A stretch of DNA of 64,000 nucleotides from Gnetum montanum (taxonomy: Eukaryota; Streptophyta; Gnetopsida; Gnetales; Gnetaceae): positions 10,225 through 74,224 of the forward strand of contig MNCI01024146.1 of assembly GCA_015680685.1 (NCBI GenBank), read 5' to 3'. The translations under genes were made by a program, and so were the position numbers. This document shows positions 1 through 12,075 of the stretch, piece by piece. Position 1 is the first letter of the stretch. Each line of letters begins with the position of its first letter. The notes under the pieces are model-generated. The model was not told where the DNA came from, did not search any database, and saw only the letters and a list, made by a program, of their open reading frames with translations.

Positions 1-444
1 AGTAGCAATGCTAGAGTTATAGGGGTGACACTGAAATTCGCTGAAGATGGAAACCCCACCCACTTCAATGATGGCCCTGATGTGGCAATGCTAGCCTTAT
101 GGTGACTACGCTAGCTATAGTTGGGGGAATGAAAGTCAAATCCCCCAAAATTGGGCATAGGTGCTTCTAGTGTAGTAAACATATTTTGCCAATTTTTGCA
201 GTACAAAAGGCATTTTTGGCTTGTCCAAACCCAAATGTTGATATGGTAAGACTTTTGCCACTTGAGAAGTGAGGCTACTCCATCTTATGGAGCATTTTTT
301 AGCTCCACAAGTTAAAGTATGTGAAATTGCATCTTATGGATTACAATCTTCACATTTTACAATGAAATTCATACCTTAGGTTTCATGGGGTAAAGATTAC
401 AATGCTAACAAGGCTTCAACATGCATTCTTTTAGTGGTGTTTCA
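1..444 (-). repeat. Element A 3' LTR (partial)
   Basis: This matches 17539-17958 on the same strand, including shared stretches around GGAGCATTTTTT, GATTACAATCTTCACATTTT and AACATGCATTCTTTTA. It ends at TTTCA, where the right copy ends at TTTGACA. Only the end of the LTR lies in the window, because its start is left of base 1. In the element's sense the LTR begins TGAAACAC. Confidence 0.8.
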
Positions 445-1550
445 TTGGCTCCTCTTTATTGATGTTTTGATGATTGATCTGAGAGACATCAATAAAGAAC
501 ACAAAACACCATTGTAGATCCATCACCACCATTCCCTCTCCATGCTTTATTTAGTAGTATCAAACCATGCCAAAGAGTGCTTGTGATGATGAGATAAATG
601 AGATGATATAGGCTAAAGGTTATGTTAGGTCATGCAAAAATGGTCACAAGGTTAACAATGATTTTCAAATATTAACATCATGGTTACAATTATGGCATTG
701 ACATGTTACGTGATCAATGAGGTCTTCTCACTCCATGTCTTCAAGATAAGGATCAATCGGTAATGTTCTTGAGGGACCAATATCTTGATCCAAGGTTTGT
801 TAGGTCATTAGGCTCCTCCTTTCTCATGTTTCAAGTCATTTATTCATCTTTTTGTCTTCATCAGCCTTTTAGCTTGTTGGTAATTTGCTTCTCCATTTTT
901 CTTCTTAGTGAAACCTTCATTGGATTTCATAACCAGGGCCAAGCTTGATTTCATTTTCTCATTGAATGATATGTGTTACATCCAATAGACTTAATAGCAG
1001 AGCATGATGAAGAAAATTTCACATGGCCATTATACATGAATGTCAAACATTGGTCATCACTATTGTTTGAGGTGAGGAAGGTTATAATTAGGCTACTACG
1101 TTTGGCTCAAGAAGGTTTAGTGGAAATGATGTGAAAAAAGTGCTCTTAGAATAGCAGGACAAGCTAATCAAATATTATGCATCAAGGTCACATGATACCT
1201 TGTTTCCATGATGAGTTGCATCTTTGTAATGACTTCAAGCTTCATCCTACAAGCACAACTCTAAGAGAATAGGAATAAAAGATAAAGAAAGAATGTTGTT
1301 ACATGATAATGCATAAGGCCATATAATATAATTAGTGAACTAGGTCACCATTATTACAAAGTTTTATAATTCATTTAATGTGCTGAATAGAAAGAGAGAT
1401 AGAGAAAGGTCATGTAGGCTTGCTTGTCATTAGTTGTAAGGCTATTGATGTTAACTATTGTACCTGTAAGGAAGCTTTTGTTAGATGTAGTATGACTTTA
1501 GATAGGAATAGTTAACCAAATTGGCCAATTCATTCTCATCCATATATGCT
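445..1550 (-). other. Element A 3' untranslated region
   Basis: About 1.1 kb between the end of the integrase frame and the 3' LTR, with no convincing coding sequence; the small plus-strand frame at 763-948 shows no family resemblance. Right at the LTR edge is a perfect 12-bp inverted repeat (454-465 with 486-497), extended by an outer 8-bp pair (435-442 with 504-511). No clear polypurine tract was found. Confidence 0.5.
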
Positions 1551-1554
1551 ATTC

Positions 1555-2660
1555 TGAAGGCTCCATTGCCAAAGGTCTTGATGATCAAGAAAGGCCCTTC
1601 CTAGTTGATTGAGAACTTGTCCACATGCTCACAAATAACCTTGAGGACTAGGTCTCCTTCCTTGATCTTTTGTTTGTTTAGGTCATAGTGATGCTATTTT
1701 TTCTTCCACTAAATCTAAGTTGATAATATATAGCTCCTTATTCTAATCATCATCGATAAAGTTCGATAATTCCACTCTAACTAATGGAACCTATAATTCA
1801 AGAGAAAAAATAGTTTCAAATTCATAAACTAGCCTATATGGAGTTACACTAATTACAAGTGGATAGGTCATTTGGTAGGCTCGAAGTGCATGGAGAAGGC
1901 GCTCATGCTAATTATGTTTGCTATTATTCAACATCTTTTTCAAAAAGTTTATAATGGCCTTGTTACTACATTTAGCTTGTACATTGGCTTGAAGGTAATA
2001 AGGTGATGGAAAATGAATATTTAATACTTAGATCTTGAAAAAAGTTTTTCATTTCTTGGCTACTAAATTGTGGTTCATTATTCATTACTATGATCAAAGG
2101 TATGCCAAAATAGGCTACTATGTTATTGAGTATAAATCTATAGACTTGCTGAGATGTTGCCTTCATTAGGAGAATAGCTTCAACTCACTTTGTAAAGTAT
2201 TTGGTTGTAGTGATAATGAAGCTATGCCTTGTGGAAGACTTAGGCGTTATATGTCCAATAATGTCATGTTCCCACCATTGAAATGGCCAAGTTATCTAAG
2301 TAGTGTGTAACTCAATTGATGACGCATGTATTAGGTTGCTATGTTGTTGATAGCTGTCACAAGTTTTAACCTTCTACAAGAATTGTCTTTCCATATAGGA
2401 CCAATAATAGTCTAGTCACTTAATTTTAGTGGCCATGGATTTAGCTCCTATATGTCCCTCACATACACCCTCATGAACTTTCTCAAGGACTATGTAGGCT
2501 TTAGTTTTACCTAAGCACAATAATAATATGTCATTATAAGACCATAGACATAATGTGTTATTACCTAAGATGGCATAATATTTTGATATTTTACATACAG
2601 TGTACTTTTGAGAAGTAGTCAGGCCTTGTGAAGATTTACCATGCATTAGGAAAAACATAA
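1555..2660 (-). pseudogene. Element A integrase (broken)
   Basis: Degenerate Gypsy integrase that would insert the cDNA into the genome. Reading leftward from 2658, a His-containing stretch (VHEGVCEGHIGAKSMATKI) and a following C-x2-C form the zinc-binding N-terminal region. The catalytic core follows at about 2300-1950 with EHDIIGHI (first Asp present), then FGIPLIIVMNNEPQFSSQ, where the second catalytic Asp is replaced by Asn (usual pattern DN.PQF). Further left are HERLLHALRAYQMTYPLVIS and, near 1600, a C-terminal stretch resembling the GPFLV...GNGAF part of Tat integrases. Several in-frame stops make it non-functional. Confidence 0.8.
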
Positions 2661-2799
2661 TATTGTCATACCATTCCTTTGGAGAAGTGCTATGAATTGC
2701 GGCTATGGAGTTTTCCTTAGTGTTTGTGTGATGGGAATAACATAGTTCATGATTAATGAAGGTAACTTGCTAAACACATTGGGTGTCACACTGAGGGCT

Positions 2800-3830
2800 G
2801 AGGTTGCAATGACATCGGCTAATGTGTTCTTGGTTCAAGGTATACATTGGATATCAAAATCTATAAATTATTTCATCAAGTTCTTTCCTAGGTCACAGTA
2901 AGGTTGTAAATTTTTGGTTTTATAAGCATAAACCTCAATCACTTAGTTAAGTACAAGTTTTGAATCACCTTTTATCATTAGATGCTTAATCCATTTGTTA
3001 TGAGCTACCATCATTCCCTTGATCAACCCTTCATACTTGACCATGTTGTTGGTGCATGAAAATTGGAAATGGTAAGGGAAGAATTGGATTTCAAGAGATG
3101 AGAATCTTATGATGGCAACAACACTAGCCCCATGGTTATTTAAAGCACTATCAAAGTGTATGATTACCTCATAGTCCTCGAGTACCTTGTGTTAACATCC
3201 TCATTAGAAAATTCAATGTTAATGGTTGCATTATCTTCCACTAGGCAAGTAGTAAGTTGTGTAGCTATGGCTTGACATTTCATTGATGCTTGAGAGATGT
3301 AATAAAGGTTAAACTTGACTAGTATGGCTTTCCAATAGGCTATGCAACTACTTTTGTAGATATTAGTCAGTATGGCTCTAAGCATGTTGTCCATGCAAAT
3401 GATGTTGACTTGGCTCCTAAAGAGGTAGTGTCTTCACTTTTTCAATAAAAAGACTAGGGCTAGACAATACTTCTCTACTTTGGTGTATTAGGTCTCATAG
3501 GCAATTAACACATGGTTTAATTAGTATACCGGTATCTCTACTCCATCATCTCATTTTTGAAAGTGTAGAGAGGCAATGGATGTGTTAGAGATAGCAAGGT
3601 AGACATAAAAAGGTTTATCCTTTTATGGTAAATAAACCATGGGTAGTTGTGCTGACTTTTGCTCAAGCTTTTCAAAGGCTTCTTGGCATTGAGCCATTCA
3701 CTCATGGTGAACTCCTTTCTTAAGTAAGTGTTGCATGGGTTTTAACTTATCTATAAGCCTTATGATGAATCTATAAATAAATTGTAATCTACCTTGTAGT
3801 CCTTGAAGCTTCTTTAGGTTAGTTCATGCC
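2800..3830 (-). pseudogene. Element A tandem RNase H domains (Gypsy-type plus archaeal-type)
   Basis: Two RNase H regions lie between RT and integrase. The first (about 3750-3200) has the Gypsy-type connection and core, with KDKPFYVYLAISNTSIAS and a later YTKVEKYCLALVF stretch. The second (about 3160-2800) has the archaeal-type pattern: HFDSALNNHGAS, then NNMVKYEGLIKGMMVAHNK, then IKGDSKLVLN. This places all three expected acidic residues (D, E, D) in position. A second RNase H is a known hallmark of Tat-lineage elements. RNase H removes RNA from the RNA:DNA hybrid during reverse transcription. In-frame stops and frame changes break both domains, although the catalytic residues of the second are preserved. 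Confidence 0.75.
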
Positions 3831-4544
3831 ACCAGGTTGGACCTTGTTAGGATCGACATGTATTATCACTTAGGATACTACAAAGCCAAGCATCTTACTA
3901 ATTTTGAACCCAAAGATACACTTCTTGGAATTAAGCCTAAGATCATACTTTAGGCATCATTTCAACATAAGGTCAAGATCATGCACATGGTTATCTACTA
4001 TTTTGGAATTAACAGCTATATCATCCATTTAGTTATTAAGTAATCTTATCATATAGTCACTAAAGATATAGGTCATTGCTTGTTGATACAATGCTCCTAC
4101 ATTCCTTAGTCCAAAGGGCATCATTGTATAACAAAATATTCTCCAAGGGGTCATGAAGGTCATACAAAGTTGATGTTCTAGGTTAATCCTAACTTGGTTG
4201 TATCCTAAGAGCCCATCCTTGAAGGATAACAAGGCATGTCCAGCTGTTGTATTAATAAGTTGGTCAATACTCGGTAAAGATAAATTGTCTTTGATTATTG
4301 CCTTATTTAAGTCTTAAAAATCAATGCAAATACATATACTCCCATTTTTATTAGGGACTACCACTATTTTAGACACCCATTTTTCATAATCAACAACTCT
4401 AATGAAACTAGCTTGATATAGTTTTGTGATTTCATTACAAACTACCAAGGCCAAATCTAGTCTAATCTTACGAGCTTTTTGCTTAACTAGCTTGATACTA
4501 GGATCAAATATAATTTTGTATTGACATGGGTCAATACCTACCAT
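3830..4544 (-). pseudogene. Element A reverse transcriptase (broken)
   Basis: Reverse transcriptase of Tat/Ogre type. From 4544 leftward: a VKQKARKIRLDLALVV region (usual VKQKLRRM in this lineage), KWVSKIVVVPNKNGS, CICIDF then a stop, LSFKDGLLGYNQVRI, MTFMTPWRIFCYTMMPFGLR and QQAMTYIF. The polymerase box is MDDIAVNSK immediately after a stop codon that replaces the aromatic residue. The pair of catalytic Asp residues survives, but stops at several points prevent a full protein. The usual single gag-pro-RT frame is absent: protease lies 8 kb away at 13.0-12.6 kb. Confidence 0.85.
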
Positions 4545-4559
4545 ATCTTCATATGATGA

Positions 4560-5925
4560 GGAAAATGCATTAATATTTTCTTAAAGGACCTTGGTGATGT
4601 CTTGAGCCTATTGAGATTCTAACAAGAAACTTAGTTTCAAGATTTTCTCCTCACCATTATGTGTCATGACAAGAACCTTAACTAGAGTCTTCAGTAATGT
4701 TGCCAACCTCAAGGTCAAGAGTCTTGACTAGGTTTTCAAGCCACTCAAGAGGCATTTGTATTAAAACTATGTGGTTGACTAGACTCTCAAGCTCAAGATT
4801 TAGGTAATTAATGTCAAACATCACTCAACATCATTGTTGAATCCACTTAGGCTCAAAGGAAAACTAATTTATTTCTAGGTGTTTATACTCTAATCTTGTA
4901 TATCAACCATATGCACATTAAGCAACACATGTGTGATAAAATGAGTAAATAATGCCAAAATAATGTAAAATATTTTAATAATAACATATAGATAAGCCAA
5001 AACAATTTACATCTATGATCACAGGTTTAAACAAGGCCAACAGAGGTTGTAAGAGGTAGGTTAAACAAATGGAATGAAACAAAGACCAAATAAGATCTAA
5101 TGAAGACCAAATGATAATAGAATGGAGCCAAATGAAGGTCAAATGATGATCAAGCTTCATTCAATGATGTTGTTTAAGAAAAAATGGTCAATAGAGGGAA
5201 AAAAGGGGGATTTAAGGTAGATAATCTGCATTGAAGGCTAAAGGACATGAAATAAGGTCAAAACTTACCAAATTATCATCAACTATAGTCAAATGATGAC
5301 CAAATTATGGTCTAGCCCCATCAAATGTTATTGAAAAAGGACAAAGCATAGTCAACAAGGATAAAAAAAGAGAAGGCCAACCAAATAAGATAAACCAAAG
5401 GCTAGCTTATGTGAAATAAGACCAAGTGATACCCAAATGATGATCAAATGGGATCAAATGAATCCAAATGATAATGATGAAATGACTATCAAACCACATC
5501 AAATGACATATAACAAGGTTAGTTAAGGTCATGCTAGGTTCAAACATCATGAACTGATGTTAAGTTGTATTAATCAAGGTTAAACAATGCCAAACGATAG
5601 AAACATTTGGTGGGACAACATCCAAATAATGTTAAAATGATGAAAATTAAATCAAATGTAACAAAAAACTCAATCAATAAAGGTTAAAAATGCTTAACAA
5701 GGTCAAAAAAAGTTGAGAAACTATGTAATAAGGCCAAACAAGTTAGTGTGGAAAACATGTGGTAAAAGATGGTTAATATTGATTAATCAAGGCTATATTT
5801 TATCAGTTTTAGTTCTTAGTAGGCCATGGTAAGAGGCTACAAGGTTGACTAGGGAGTTTGGGAACCTAAAAAAGCTGTTTTAAGGCTGTGTAAGGTTAAA
5901 AATAATGCTTTTCAAGGCAACCACA
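4560..5925. other. Spacer upstream of element A RT, rich in CAAATGATGACC-like words
   Basis: Noncoding in both directions. From about 4960 to 5760 the plus strand is dominated by imperfect, irregularly spaced repeats of words such as CAAATGATGACC, CAAATGA and AAGGTCAAA. There is no fixed period and no protein resemblance. In element A's sense this lies directly upstream of RT, where Ogre elements are known to carry a spacer or intron between protease and RT. Confidence 0.4.
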
Positions 5926-5929
5926 CTGG

Positions 5930-7835
5930 ACCCATTCTAGCCAATGTGGGTGGGGTGAGCCCTAGTAATGGAGAGGATGGGAATGTGATTTTTGAGATTG
6001 ACTATGGTTAGTTTTGGTATTCTACTAGCCTGTATGGTTAGCATAATGAATCAAGGATGTAGATTTATCAATTTTGATGTCAATTTGACCTTTTGGAATC
6101 CATGAATGCAACCTAGGACTACCATCCATGCTAGGACTACATTGGCCAACAGGGCCCCACCATGGCCTTAATGTGGGTGCATGAGAAAATTGAAATTATG
6201 GTATCCCAAAGTCAAAATTTATGTTCTATGGACTTCCAAGGGCAAAATAGGGTCATGAGGGTTGAAACTAGTGATTTTCAAGCTAACATATGCAAACTAA
6301 AGTGGGTTTTAAGGTCTTACACCGAGAGCTATATTGGCCAACATCGTTGGGGGTGGCCCAAGCATGGATAGGCTAAACATGGTATTTTTATGGATAAAAT
6401 ACAATCAAATTGCATTTTTTAAGTTTCTAAGGTTGTATGCTTCCATATTCAAGCTTTAAGACCATTTAGTGGAGGTGATTCTAGTAAAACCCCTTTGGGA
6501 ACCCAACTATAATGGAGCCACACTAGCCAACGTGGCTTTCTCATCATTCAGCATGGCCACACTTGATTTTTTATTCTTGGTGAGGTTTAGAGGAAAATTG
6601 ACCAAGTTTTTTTGCTCCAAGGTTTACTAGCATTCATGGCCAAGGTTTATGCTTGTAAGTGTTAATGTCCATGATTGTTTGAATCTTAGTATGGTCATAT
6701 GCCCATTGGACTATGTTGACCAGTGTAGTACTAGCATGGATGAGGGGGTATCATAAGTTTTTATGGTTAAAATAAGGCTAAATTATAGTTAGTGTTAAGG
6801 CTTTGAGGCTCTAGGCTTACTAAGTCTAGTTTTAGGTAGTTTGGTGTCTTGATGCACTTTCAAAACTAGTTTAAAACATTATCCATGCTAAATCCATGTT
6901 GGCCAACATTGCTCTAGTCCTCCTCAACGTGGGTGCATTAGGATATTAGTTCCTAATGGATTCTAGGATAAAATCAACCAAATTATTAAGTTCTTAGGAT
7001 TTCTAGTGTTGGTGGTCAAGATTTGGTCTCAAATTTACCAATTTTAAAGGATTTTTAATGGTTTGTATGCTAATCCCCCTTTAGCTACACTAGCCAACAT
7101 AGCCCTAGCATAGATGGAAGGGAGGATGATAGATTTCTTGCATTTTTAACTTATTTTCTTTAGTCTAGTAGTATCTAGAGGCTTTGATAGGATTATAGGG
7201 TTAGAGGGGTCAATTTTAGGGTCAATTTGATGCATTTATGAGTTTTTATGGATTATCCTTAGAGTATCAAAGCTAGACCCATGCATGCTAGCATGGATGA
7301 GGCCTTCCCCAATATTGATAGATGTTTTATGGTGCAATTTGATTGGTTTTTATTTGGTATTTTGGTTGCTAGCAACTTTGGAAAGGTTTAGAGGCCATGA
7401 CATTTTATGGTTAGACCCTATCTAGCCATGTTGGGACCACACTAGTCAGCATGGTTGAGGTCTCCCCCAACATGTCTCCACTAAAATCCATGGTTTTTTC
7501 CACCTTTTTTTTAATTTTGACAAGGTTTCAAAGCTTTCAAAGGCTTCTACTAAGGTTTCAAGTGTTATATGATCATTCTAGAGTTGAATTATGGTTTGGG
7601 TAGTGCTTGGAAGTGTCATTCCTCTGTTGAGTAATGTTGGCTAGTGTGGGTGGACTTTTTGCCACCATTGTTGCCCAAAATAGTATGTTCTATGATGGAT
7701 TCTTTTCTCTCTTAGGGCTCGGTACTTGCCAATGTTGACATCTAACTTCCTAATTTAGTATGGGATTCTTCGGTTTTCATATGTTGTGAATGAGATGATT
7801 GGACCTAGGTTGGATCCACATTGACTAGTGTGGGT
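5930..7835. repeat. ~190-bp degenerate tandem array (about 11 units)
   Basis: A recurring core of the form CACTAGCCAACATGG...(T/G)GAGG appears near 5937, 6141, 6333, 6523, 6715, 6896, 7090, 7283, 7441, 7635 and 7821. Intervals are about 190 bp, with one near 158 and one near 204. Between cores each unit carries similar material (TTTTATGG, AATTTGACCAA, AAGGTTT...AAGGCTTT). Units are highly diverged, so this is an old array. It lies inside element A, between protease and RT. Confidence 0.7.
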
Positions 7836-8106
7836 GAGGTGGATTTTAAGTTTTAAAATGTATCCTAAGGCTTCATGGAAGTTAAGATCTAGCTTAGATG
7901 GAATTTGGGTTATAAATCCCATTCCTTGAGAAGTGCCTAGTGGGGTCCATCCAAATTTAAATGGTGTTCTTTGTTCAATTTTTCACCATCCCAACATAGC
8001 TAGAACTTTCCCCCCTTTACATTGTCAATTCACTATGATTTTAGTGAGTGAATTGGGTAAGGGATTTATGAAGAGTGACTAGCTCTTTTCCTTAGCCCAA
8101 ACAACA

Positions 8107-11100
8107 TTGGAAATCATTTTCAAAAGCCCCATAGTTAGGCTTGCAATGTTGGAGCAACTTAAAGGTAACTTCAGTAGGTATACCACATGCTATTCCATAG
8201 CCTACCAAAGGTGCATAGCTAATGGAATGGTCCATGGTTGGTCTGTGAAATCAAATCTTGACATAGAGGAACACATACCTCTTAGTGTCCCACATAACCA
8301 TCATCTACTAGGCAAAGTTAACAATTTTATTTTTTATTATATTTTATTATTATTTATGTTGCTATATCAAAATTTTCATGATCACATAGTTGTATGTCAT
8401 TTAGGATTTAAGTGTTTAAATGGTTTTATTGGTATGGCTATAAACTTGACTTTAATTAGTTATACTTGTTTTATTTTTGGTTTTATGCGACATGCCTATG
8501 CCTAAGCTAATTGGCATTTTATTTTATTTTAGTAACTACCTTCCTATCTACCATAACCTTGGTTGCTTTAGGACACTCTAATAAGACTCTTATCCTAATG
8601 TTTGATGAGGCAGATTCGGTGCAACAGTGATTGGCTAGTCAAGTGCCTAGAAAAATTCAAGAAAACATCACAACTGTAGGTTTTCTTGATATTTTCATGG
8701 CCCCTAGCCCAACCATTCCTACCCCTAATATGGTAAACATAATCAACTTCTTCTCAAAAGGAATGAACAAGTTTGTCACTTAGGTCCATGATGTGCCTGT
8801 CACTTTGACCATTAATGAGGCTACCTTTTGTGACCTCTTTAGTGTCCCTGGTGAGGGGATGAGAGTTGCCTCCAAACTAGCAAAGGAGATAGGACACTAG
8901 AAGAAGGTGAAAGAATGGTTGAACATCCATCACAATCACTCTAGATTATCTTTAGAATAGTTCCAAGTCCTAGAGGCAAAGGAGGCATATCCATTATTCA
9001 ACTCCCATACCTTCCCTATGATGTTTTCACAAAAGAAGATCATCGTCATTGAGTAGGCATGGATCATGAAATAGGTTCTCACTTTAGATGCCTAATTTAA
9101 CTAGGCTACCCATTTAGTCTCTGGGATATTAGGGAAAATTCAAAAAATTTGCAAAGACCTCACTACAACATGCCACATGCACTATGCATTCTTTGTAGCA
9201 TATCTAAGGAGATTCATAGAGTTCTTGGTGGTGAGGAGGGATGAATGGTGGGTAAGTTAAGATCCATCCCAACTCCCCAAGCCTTGGGTCAAGCACATTT
9301 TTCCAACTATGCAACCTCAAGACCCACCAAAGGATGTTGGAAAATTGCTATTTTTGATCACTAAACATTTTAGTAGGATGATTTATTCTTTTCCTAATAG
9401 CATAGGGATTGAGCCCCAAGTTTCCTAAGGGAATATTTAGAAGGCCAAAGAGTTATGTGCTGAAGTTGATGAAGCAAATAGGCCCAAACTAAAGAGGCTC
9501 ATGGTTAAAGCAATAGCACTAGTTGTTGAGTAGCCTTCAAAGAGGAGGCTTGTAGTTAAACTAGGCCAGGTGTAGCATGTGGTTATAGGTATGTTTTGTT
9601 ATGTTTTTTTGTTTAAGTTATTTTCATTTTATATTTTATGTTATAAGGATGTTATTATTTCTATTTTAGGAAAAATTTATTAAGTTGTTCTATGTTTTTT
9701 CTTTTTTGTTCTTGTAGACAAGCAACAAGAGATAGTAGCCTAAGAAACAATAACAAAAGTGAAGCAGAAATGCTTCGAGTAGAAGTTTCTACAACAACAT
9801 GAGGATGAGGGTTTATCTAATAACACATTGGATGATTTTGATGCCATATTTGACTCCTCAAAGCTAGGTGAACACCTTACTATCATCCCAGATGATGCCC
9901 TAGGTACTTATAAATCTTGTTTTCATATGTTTCATTTTATGTTTTTTTGTTTAAGCTTGGTTTTAATCATTAAACTATGGTCATGTTTGTTGTATCTTGT
10001 AGACCTCAACTAGAGGCATATACTTCTACATTTTGCATGAAATCTTGGGTAAAGGTTCTAGAAAAAACTAAGTTCATGCATGGGATGGCCAGAGACATGA
10101 TTGATCAGTTACAACAGATTACTCTTGATGTTGGTAAGAATCTTAGTTTACTTTTCCTTTAATTGTTTTCTTTATTTATTCATTTTTTTTGTTTTATGAT
10201 TTTATGATATTAAAAATCTTAGATGTCTTTGGTTATTTTTATTATATATTATGTTTATTTACATACTTTATTATTATCTTGCTTGTAATGTCTAAGGTTG
10301 GATGCGATTCAAACCATGCCAGGGAGATTAATGCCTTGCCTAGCCTACCACCTAAAGCAGAAAATGTTATAAGGAATTTGTATGAATGTGCCAATGATTG
10401 TGCATTTTCATATGCTAAAAATTCATGGGGATGCTAATGTTTGAATGGGTTCCTATGGGAATGATTTGTGACATTAGAAAAAGAGACTAAGAGTTAGGCT
10501 CAGGTGATTAAGGATCTTCAAGATTGTATGGACTTTGTGGAAGCCCAAGTGGCTAATAGGGACTTCTTACAAACCAAGGAGATCACGTGAGCATGGTTAT
10601 CCATGACAAGGTTTCCCTTGCCAGGGATATCATGGAGAAACAATTGTAGATGGACTTACTGGCTCATAAGGCCATGGAGTGGAAGGATTATTATGCCTAG
10701 GTTATTGAGTGGAACTAAGCATAAAAAGACCATAAAAATAAGTATAAGGCTGAACGTGAAGCTTATATTAAGTTGTTAAATGAGGAGTCCATTGAACAGT
10801 GCAAGTTGGAGTTGTTCATGAAGGAGATTCAAGTAGAGAGTGTTTTCAAACTATTTGAAAGCCCTCTTATGGTGGCTAATTTCCCATCTCCTCATGTCTC
10901 TATTACCTCTAGGGAGGTGACTACCACCACATTTCATGGAAGCCCCCCTACATGGAACAAGATCAATGAGAGAATTATCTTGATGGATGTTAATCTAGGG
11001 GAGGTGGACTATGCCCACATGATTGAAGACCAAATCCTCCATCACTTTGAGGTTTGTTTGTGAAGCTTCCCTATAGAAGATGCTTCTCTAAAGTCCTTCT

Positions 11101-11278
11101 AAGTTTACTTTTTTACTTTGTTTTAGCATATTTTAGCTTAATTTAATTTAAAATATGGTTTCCTATTATGTTCATTACTAATTAAACTTATGTTATTGTG
11201 GTATAGGTACTCGATGACATCGATGGTTTTAGTGGAGATGACAAAAATGCTTTTCAACCCACTCCAATTGCCCCTTAG
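8107..11278 (+). pseudogene. Multi-exon accessory gene antisense to element A, possible plant-transposon (PTMD/PMD-like) domain plus coiled coil
   Basis: A gene-like block on the strand opposite element A's gag and pol. A broken frame runs from about 8530 to 9590, containing NMVNIINFFSKGMNKFVT, VHDVPVTLTINEATFCDLF and AYFFVAYLRRF-like wording near 9190. After that, short exons are separated by GT...AG introns: about 9590-9718 (GTATGT...TTGTAG), 9904-10002 (GTACTTAT...CTTGTAG), 10133-10296 (GTAAGAAT...TCTAAG) and about 11060-11206 (ending GTGGTATAG). The last exon ends with a stop at 11276-11278. Exons from 10440 to 10800 are charged and helical (coiled-coil-like). Internal stops are mostly TAG or TAA where Gln or Trp would fit. 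The N-terminal part loosely resembles domains found in accessory frames of plant LTR elements; that family call is inference. The frame at 8107-8502 may be an upstream exon or unrelated. Confidence 0.45.
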
Positions 11279-11640
11279 CACCATCAATTTATTATTGTCC
11301 TTGGCTATCTTTATTATTTGATGTGGATGATGTTACCATGATGTTGTGGCTAGTATTAGCCTTTCATTGTTGAGAGAGTTTATTGTTTTTATGCATTGTT
11401 TAAACCTTTATCACACTATGTGACCTTGGTTATTATGCTACAAACATCTGGACTATTATTATTTTTAAATTTTAATTTTTTGCACATTTTAATACTTAAT
11501 GTTTCTTATATGTTATGCATTTTCATTTTCATTCATGTTATGAGGCTACATTAGTTAACTTATGCAACTGTAATTGGTTATAAAATGTTAAAATTGGCTA
11601 TATTGGCTACTAGGATGTGAACTAAGTAGTAAATGATGAT
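11279..11640. other. AT-rich spacer between the antisense gene and the minisatellite
   Basis: No coding resemblance on either strand. T-rich stretches (TTTTTAAATTTTAATTTTTTGC near 11460, shown in part) may be 3' untranslated sequence of the plus-strand gene that ends at 11278. Confidence 0.3.
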
Positions 11641-12075
11641 AAAGGTTTTGCCAATTTTATGTTGTAGCAAGCTATCACAATTTGTAATTTTCAGCTCATG
11701 GCACACCATCACAATTTGCCAATTTTAGGCCATGATAAGCCATCATGATTTTCCAAATTAAGGCTGTGGTTGGCTATCATGATTTGCTAGTTTTAGGCCA
11801 TGGAAGGCCATCACAATTCACTAGTTTTAGGCCATGGTGAGCCATCACGATTCACTAGTTTTAGGCCATGGTGGACCATCATGATTTATCAATTTTAGGC
11901 CATGGTGGGCCATCATGATTTGCTACTTTTAGGCCATTGTGGACCATCAAAATTTACCAGTTTTAGGCCATGGCAAACCATCATGATTTGCTAGTTTTAG
12001 GCCATGATGGGGCATCACAATTTGTCAATTTTAGACCATGGTGGCCCATTTGTTTTGCCAATTTTGTACCATGGT
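11640..12075. repeat. 34-bp minisatellite, about 12 units
   Basis: Head-to-tail repeats with a consensus close to TTTTAGGCCATGGTGGGCCA followed by TCACGATTTGCTAG, period 34 bp. Single-base variants distinguish the units (GGACC, GAGCC, GGGCC, AAACC). The array begins gradually near 11640 and fades by 12075. Each unit contains a GGCCATGGTGGGCC near-palindrome. It lies between element A's protease and the 3' end of the antisense gene. Confidence 0.9.

Noticed and set aside
5930-7835. Centromeric satellite array
   Set aside because: Period is suitable, but the array is short, very diverged and enclosed by retroelement domains; it is better explained as an element-internal tandem repeat.
8107-8505. 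132-codon plus frame as a stand-alone membrane protein
   Set aside because: The hydrophobic second half looks like AT-rich intron sequence read in frame; at most the first ~70 codons could be an exon.
11640-12075. CRISPR-like regular repeats
   Set aside because: Units are directly head to tail with no unique spacers, in plant DNA; a minisatellite explains them.
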